A stretch of DNA of 64,000 bases from Lactuca virosa (lineage: Eukaryota; Streptophyta; Magnoliopsida; Asterales; Asteraceae): positions 189,763,404 through 189,827,403 of the forward strand of contig CAKMRJ010000001.1 in assembly GCA_928212115.1 (NCBI GenBank), written 5' to 3'. Shown piece after piece: positions 57,817 to 64,000 of this stretch; the first letter of the stretch is position 1; every line of letters starts with the position of its first letter. Made by a program: the position numbers and the translations under genes. The notes beneath the pieces were generated by a model. The model saw only the letters and a list, made by a program, of their open reading frames with translations. It was not told the DNA's origin and searched no databases.

Positions 57817-60480
57817 ATAAGTCTAAAACTATTATTGCGTATGACATCAGGAACCGATCAGCAATCGTAGCTCTCAAAAGCTTCTGTCGAACTCTGACCT
57901 TGTCGATGAACTCTGACTTTTGTCAATGACTTGTCCATTAGATAAGGGATCAGATATTCCTCCATTCTAGATATCATATGGACTGAGACATGGATTATCA
58001 ATCATTCTCTCTGTCCATTTGTTGTTTCCCGATTTCCGATTCATGATGACTGACTGATTGAACAAATCAAATCAGTCCTGGCTTGGCCAAGCACTCACAT
58101 GTATCATCTTTAAATCATCGAGGGGCCCACAGATATCGCTTTTATCCTGAAGGTAAAATGAATGGATAAACTTCGACTCATATGGCTTGTTCTACTACTT
58201 GTTGAATCATACATAAAGGCACGTTTTATAACATCGAGTTACCAAATGCGTTTTCGTGCAATCAATGTATAACCAACTCATAGTAACAACTCATATCTCT
58301 AGGTTTGAAGAATATAAGATATTATCGTCTCATGATCACTCGTGATAAAATCCATGAAGTGATTCAAATGAGCGCGGGTTGAATCCAATACTCAGAACTT
58401 ATGAGCACTCATGAGTGTTGTAGCACAACTTTGTCCGCCAACTTGGACCTCTACAAGCCAACCCATGACAGTCTTGATTCATATCTACTTCCAACATATG
58501 ACCGACTGTGGATGGTTTGAATAACTTAATCATTCAGGAAGAGCGACTTAGTTATTCTGGAAGTCAAAACATGCAAAGAGAAACACAAGAATAAATGAAT
58601 CAAATATGGTATCAAACCCTATGAATATAAATAAACACATTTATTTATCACCATACTGATTACTCATTATTCATTGTTTCGGTTTTATCAACTTTATACT
58701 TGAATTAAAAACACTAGTTATCCCATGCTCCAAGCATGTACACTATGTTTTTTCTTAAACAATAGCTTTGCCATACACCAAGTATGCACTCTATGTTTGT
58801 CTATGATCCTTACGTTGTGAACTATATCGATTGAACATACTTTCAATGATTCTCTTTTCACACTCCCAAATCCTTATCTAAAAATGTAAGAATTCCAAAT
58901 TCCTATCATTTATCGAAATTTGTTTAGATTTTAAACTTATATGCACTGACCTCTTGTAATGAATATGTACAAAGTCACAAAGACTTGTCAACAGTCATTA
59001 TAAGGTATTCCAATGGAGATCAACTCCATGGAAACTAAGTCTCATATTCAAAGTACATTGCTTTGAACATGCTTCTTGCATTAAGTTTTATAATCTTACA
59101 CAGATAACTTCCACCTATGGAGACAACTCCATATTCTCATTTTGACTATCACTTCTGAACAAGAGATGCCTCTTTTCAGAATATGTCAATATGGTCCTTC
59201 CAAAATTAGCACTATACTTCCAACTGTCCCTGAGCAACCAATCTTTGGTAAACCTCAGATTGTCCTCGACAATTGCTTAATCATTTTAGTCATATCCAAT
59301 TCTAGACCTTTTCCCTTCTTAATGCCTCTGGGCATTTGGAAAAATTTAGAAATGAAAAATATTATAGCACATGCAATCGATCCTGTACCCAAAACAAATG
59401 GTACACGATTCATGATGTCTCACATAAAGACATGATTCTAGACCAGTCTTTTGCTACAATATTTTTATTTGCCATGTTTTCAAAATTTGACTATGAAGAG
59501 GGATGCCGTAATCATAATCGAATTTTGAGAACGCAATATATAGAATTTCCTTAAGTTGAACCAATCCAACATGAAATTCATATATATATTCTTGACAAAA
59601 GATGATTAAGGTCTCAATCTAAGCCTTTAGAACTGAAATAAAGTATATCATCTCCCTTAATAATAGCAAAACCAACTTTTTCAATCCCTGCAGCCTCACG
59701 AATTGAAACTTTTGTTTTCTATAATTAACATTGCTAACTTGCAACACTAAAATAATTCATCATGCTCCCACTAACATGATGATTATTAGCATAACACTTA
59801 TGCTCCCACTAGTTTGACATGTACTCAGAAATCAGCTGGACTTCTAGAAATCAATACTTTATTGACTTTCGTACCAAAGTTCAGATTTCTGATACCAGAT
59901 GCTTTGATAAAACTTTATCAAAATCATACACCTTTTCTTAGATAGCTCACATGTGTGTCTAAACAATTTCAGAACTATGAAAAGGGATGCCGTAATCATA
60001 GTCTCAATTGTTTAGACCTTTGCCCATTTCTCAAGTCCATGTTAGTGTGCCGGTTAACCATGCACGCTCCACTAACGACTTTGAGAACTGCAAATATCAC
60101 AGTTGCTATCTTCTTAAATCTTTATTAGTGAAAGTGTTTCCTTCATCCATCTTTCATGAGTCGGAGAGAAACCTTGTGACACTTAGATTTTATGGTATAT
60201 GTTTTCTTATCCATGTGAATTTGTCAAAACCATAGACAAAAGACAAGGTTAGTGACAAATTCAAACTCATATGGATTGAACTGGGCAATCTTAACTACAG
60301 GGCTGCCATTGCTTCCAAGTCGTTATGCAAACAATTGAGAACATGCAGAACTCAAATGTATAGCCAACTTTACTGGAATGGGCACAGAAATGTCAACACG
60401 ATAGGTTATAAACCTCTATTCGTGTGCTAGTGATGAAATACAGGTTTTACTCTTGATTAGTTCTTGAGACTTTCAAGACC
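57817..60480 (-). other. 3' region of copia C, no recognisable coding sequence
   Basis: To about 58680 it matches the K 3' untranslated region. From there on I see no RT or RNase H domain in any frame. Two stretches repeat parts of the leader: GGGATGCCGTAATCATA near 59503 and 59983, and GTGCCGGTTAACCATGCACG near 60047. So leader-type sequence lies where pol should be. Confidence 0.6.
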
Positions 60481-61560
60481 TTTAAGACTCCCACTGTCCT
60501 CTTGGCATATAAGACTCTCTTGTCAAATATTCAAGGGATAGTGCGGATTCTATATCAAGACATAAACTTCACACAATTGGCCTTAGTTGGTCTTGTTTAA
60601 TCCAACAATCACAACTTACCAACTTCAAATGTACAAGAGTAGGACACTTTTACTCTTACATTTGACAAGTGTTATAAACCTTTCTTTAAGATATGTCACT
60701 CAATTTATAGTCTTGGAGTATGACTCTAAGACTTGTTTTGAAACGAAGTATGACTTATCTTCTTGATTTAACCATTTCAACAGTTCATGACTCCTCTTCT
60801 TAGTCATAAGAATGCACTAAGATGTCCTTAGAAGACCAATTGTGATGTGGTTCTTAAATCATTAAGATGATGACAAAACATGATACTAAAGTACTCTCCC
60901 ATCTTTTCAGATTTGAGAAAACTTTTATCTTTCTGCCTAATTTGATTCTTCTCATTCGTTCTGCCATACATTGAGACTTTTCCAATGTTTCAGAATTATA
61001 CTTAATCTTGTAAGTATAACCATATTTACTAAACTTTAGTAAATCATGAAGAATAGTCTTATCGATCTTTGTGGTGGACTTGACCAGTGCACAAGAATGT
61101 GTACTCGATCCCTTTAGTCCTTTACTTCTTCATATATCCATGTGAACAAGTCTTAATTTTCCAATGCTTGAAAGTTCACATTCATCATACTATTCAACTT
61201 GCATGATTCCAAGTTTCGATCCAACTGAAGCCTTGGGAATGAGAATCTTTCCTTATTTGGTAAATTATGACACTACCACAAACGAAAGAATCAAGTCTAT
61301 TTTTTTAAATATTGCTATTCAATGGAATCATATAAACAATCATTTTTCACAAATGCCACTTGTAAGGATATTTAAAATAAATATAAAATAAAACCTTTTT
61401 ATTTTATTTCAAAACTTTGCGGAAAAAAACTTATCCTACAGTGCAAATGCATATGAAAAACTTGTTGTTATCTATTCCTAAGCAATATATCATAACTCCT
61501 AAGTAACAGCTTCAAAAATTCTGATCACTGCACATGCGATTGAAATCCATCTTCGCGATC
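60481..61560 (-). pseudogene. Possible integrase relic of copia C
   Basis: Resemblance is at DNA level to the integrase region of K. The order of words around 60990-61150 (a CTTGTAAGTATAACCATATTTACT-like stretch, then CATATATCCATGTGAACAAG) follows K at 20630-20750 (AAGTAGACATATCCATATCTAC, then ACATCCATGTGTACCAG). No frame longer than 75 codons survives. This is a weak call. Confidence 0.4.
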
Positions 61561-62303
61561 AGAATCAGCAGCATATACTTCCTTTAAGTTTCTTCACCTT
61601 TCTTTGATTCTTAAACCATCCATGTGACCCAGTCACATCATGTAATAAGAATCTCAAAATAGAACTTAACAGAGTTAGATAGTGGACTTTTACTAAAGTA
61701 GAGTCAAACTTCTTGACTTGATCAACCTTAGGATCTTTCAGTTTAATAGGTAGCGGCACAATCAATGCCCTTTCCTTTGGCAAGATAAACATATGGACTC
61801 TTTGGTAATGGACTATCTCAGACTTAGCCTTTCTTTTCCTTTTCTTTACCATTGGTCAACGGGTTGACTATGGCCAATCCCTTTCCATTGGGAAGAGAAT
61901 GCATTTTCTGGGTATCCAACGTACCATTGTCAATGTCATTAAGAAGTTGATCTCCTAATCAGATTTGCTCTGCAGTGCTCCAAATCATTGCTGATTAAGC
62001 CCCCAAAGCAAATAGATAAGATCATTAGGGGTCATGTCATAGTCATTCACATGGTAGTTCCAAAGGAACTTACTATGTGACTTAGAAAGTGTTTGAGCAT
62101 CCAACTTTCTCAAGACTTTGACACCCAACTCTCCCGGCTTGTCAATATGTGACTTCATCTCCAAGATGTGATCACACATAGACTTGCTTGCCAATAGTGC
62201 TTGAGTGACCTTGAACTTGTGGGTTAGGGAGAATATGGAGGAGGAGTGGAGGAAGTAAAGTTCCAAGAGATTTGGGAAGATCATAGATGTCTGAACTAGA
62301 CAT
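61561..62303 (-). pseudogene. Decayed copia gag of element C
   Basis: The start is the ATG at 62303 (MSSSDIYDLPKSLGT). The next recognisable block, in the frame 61985-62284, reads MCDHILEMKSHIDKPGELGV and SHSKFLWNYHVNDYDMTPND, the UBN2 gag region of copia. The frame 61565-61852 starts with KRKAKSEIVHYQRV, a linker normally just before the zinc knuckle. The knuckle is frame-shifted, and protease is seen only as shadows. Gag is reduced and the element could not have made its own particles. Confidence 0.75.
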
Positions 62304-63910
62304 CTTTTGGGAGATATTCAAGATAGTTGATCTAAAGTCCTTAATATAACACCAATATGAAATATTAAGGCTAGGATCCAACAACCTATTTATAACGGAA
62401 GAGGGATGCCGTAATCCGAGTTAAAAATAGTTGAAGGTAGGTAAATGACGATTTACCAACTTCCACCATGAAAAACGAATAATGTAATTAGGTTTTTAAT
62501 TGGATTTGAAACTCCTAGATCTTTGAGATTCATTGAACTTTTCAATGGCATGTTCAATCTCGAGTGTGCCCTTCAGGTTTTGTGACTGGGATGCCGAGGA
62601 GGATCACAAAACAAGGTGTGAAGTAACCATGCAAAATACTTACTTGTCTTAATATTTACCCCTCAATCGATGTGCCGGTTAACCACACGAGCTCCACCGA
62701 TACTATGATAAATATTAAGTTACCCTTTGCCTACTTTGTTAAATCCAGGTTAGTGTGTCGGTTAACCACACACGCTCCACTAACGGTTTTAAACAAAGTG
62801 CAAAGTGTAATTTCATGGATTAGCACCTTATTCACATTTTCCTAAGTAACTAAGATTGGAATTTATAAGTGTTTAGTTACTTAGTATTTATCATTAATAC
62901 TTTTAATGAAGGGAGAATTATAGTCCTTGTCCTACCCGTTCGGCTAACGACCCTCCACCAGTCAAGGAAGCGGTGGGGAGAGTGGACACCCATTAAACTG
63001 CCATTTTATAGGCAGTAACCTTATACCCCCTTATAGACCGGCTTCGTGAATGAGGCCTACTAACGGTAAGACTGACTTGCTCTTATACATATATTTATTA
63101 TTAAGTTATAATACATAAAGTATAAGGGTTGAATTTTAACTTTTAAAATTCTAAGGGCTAACTTGGAATTAAAGTATTCATGGGAAAAACTTTACAAATT
63201 CCAAAACTTGAGGGCATGTTTTGAAAATATTCAAAACTAATTAATTCCATAACTTATGTGTTTAAAGTAGTTTATTTAATTAAAAAAACTCTTCAAGTTC
63301 CATAACTTGAGGACAAGTTATGGAAACTTTTAAACTAATAAAGAATGTAACTTTTCTTTATTTTTTGTAACTTATGGAACTAATTAAGGTTACACATTTT
63401 ATCATTTAATGAAGTGACTCTTGAACACCTCCATAACTTGAGGACAAGTTATGGAGTCATAAAACCATTTAATGAGGACAAGACTCTTCATTTTGTAACC
63501 ATGCCAACTTTTATGAGTTTTATGAAACTTAAATGTGACTTTTCATATAACTTGAGGACAAGTTACAAAAACACATTTTAGAATCAACTCTTAGATTAAA
63601 ATGGATTGAAAACACATAATCAACAACTTTTCTATTAATCTAAGAAATCATATGAACAAGATAATTCACATCAAATAAAATTTCAAGTAATTAGCATAAC
63701 TTTTAAACTAATACAAAACATTAATCTATTGACAATTATCTTTGAAATGGATTAGCATGAACATTACCACATCAAAAACAAGTTTATAAGTCCAAAACCA
63801 TCTAAGGGTAATGTTCCTAGTCCATTTCTAGCAAAACAGTCGAATATATGGTGTCATCCAAAACTTCGATTTTTCAGCTAATTTTGCAAGTATAACAAGA
63901 AACAAGCTTG
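62304..63910 (-). other. Long leader of copia C
   Basis: About 1.6 kb, conserved in block order with the K leader. Three copies of a CCATAACTTG...CAAGTTATGG hairpin lie at 63300, 63431 and 63546. K has one imperfect copy. No coding frame. Confidence 0.75.
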
Positions 63911-63922
63911 GCTCTGATACCA
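63911..63922 (-). other. Primer binding site of copia C
   Basis: The minus strand reads TGGTATCAGAGC, one base inside the LTR start at 63924. Confidence 0.9.
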
Positions 63923-63923
63923 C

Positions 63924-64000
63924 TGATGGGTTTTGAGCATCTAACACTCCTAAGTGTACATGCAACCCTAAATACCTTGGATCTATGTTTTCTCTATCTA
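63924..64000 (-). mobile_element. 5' LTR of copia C, first 77 bases
   Basis: Starts TGATGGGTTTTGAGCATC and matches 57042 onwards, with one missing T (GCATCTAAC against GCATTCTAAC). The rest lies beyond the window. Confidence 0.92.

Larger units (their letters stand above)
57042..64000 (-). mobile_element. Copia element C, decayed, right LTR cut by window end
   Basis: A minus-strand copia element related to K. Its 3' LTR is 57042-57803. The polypurine tract follows at 57804. Relics of integrase and gag lie at 60480-62303. A long leader, a primer site at 63911 and the first 77 bases of the 5' LTR from 63924 complete it. It is inserted in B, with ttgcc (57037-57041) the expected target site. 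Its ends are better kept than its genes, so it was probably a non-autonomous copy when it moved. Confidence 0.88.

Overview
This window looks like a gene-free, repeat-saturated stretch of a plant nuclear genome. I recognise LTR retrotransposons (Ty3/gypsy and Ty1/copia) with tRNA-iMet-type primer binding sites (TGGTATCAGAGC) and plant-type gag, reverse transcriptase (RT), integrase and chromodomain sequences. LTR features such as the ACTCGTCGAGT palindrome suggest a daisy-family plant, probably lettuce (Lactuca) or a relative. That last step is inference from memory, not a database result. I found no host gene, tRNA, rRNA or CRISPR array.

Layout. Bases 1-1070 are the end of an LTR inserted in the gag region of a minus-strand gypsy element (F, 1071-6651), whose composite 5' LTR ends at 6651. 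F sits in the RT of a minus-strand Tat-type gypsy element (G, 6652-10267), which has a 584-bp 5' LTR. A plus-strand copia RT relic (10268-10541) follows. A minus-strand chromodomain gypsy element (D) is inserted in that relic and spans 10542 to at least 53122, split into pieces by later insertions.

The nest inside D can be read from target-site duplications (TSDs). (1) Gypsy element A (14204-29908, plus strand, gag only, TSD ccacc) sits between the D RT and RNase H. Its 5' LTR is split by copia element K (16615-24658, minus strand, TSD gtatt). (2) A solo LTR, E1 (31164-32171 plus 48335-50725, TSD cgctt), interrupts D gag. It is itself split by a related gypsy element, E2 (32172-48329, plus strand, TSD acact). 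(3) Gypsy element B (from 53123, plus strand, related to A) interrupts the D 5' LTR. Its gag/protease is broken by a decayed copia element, C (57042 to the window end, minus strand).

The most unusual feature is at E1/E2. Between about 34.3 and 44.1 kb there is a tandem array of about 2.2-kb units, each made of the end of the E2 LTR plus the E1 sequence that flanks it. The array can be explained by unequal recombination between homologous positions in the inserted and host LTRs, followed by amplification. Its units carry TA tracts of different lengths and paired hairpins with compensatory base changes. The E2 pol gene ends in a scrambled filler-like junction. E2 also has an intact 216-codon acidic reading frame upstream of gag.

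No element here looks autonomous. All pol genes have stops, frameshifts, deletions or insertions. The only long intact frame is the E2 upstream ORF.
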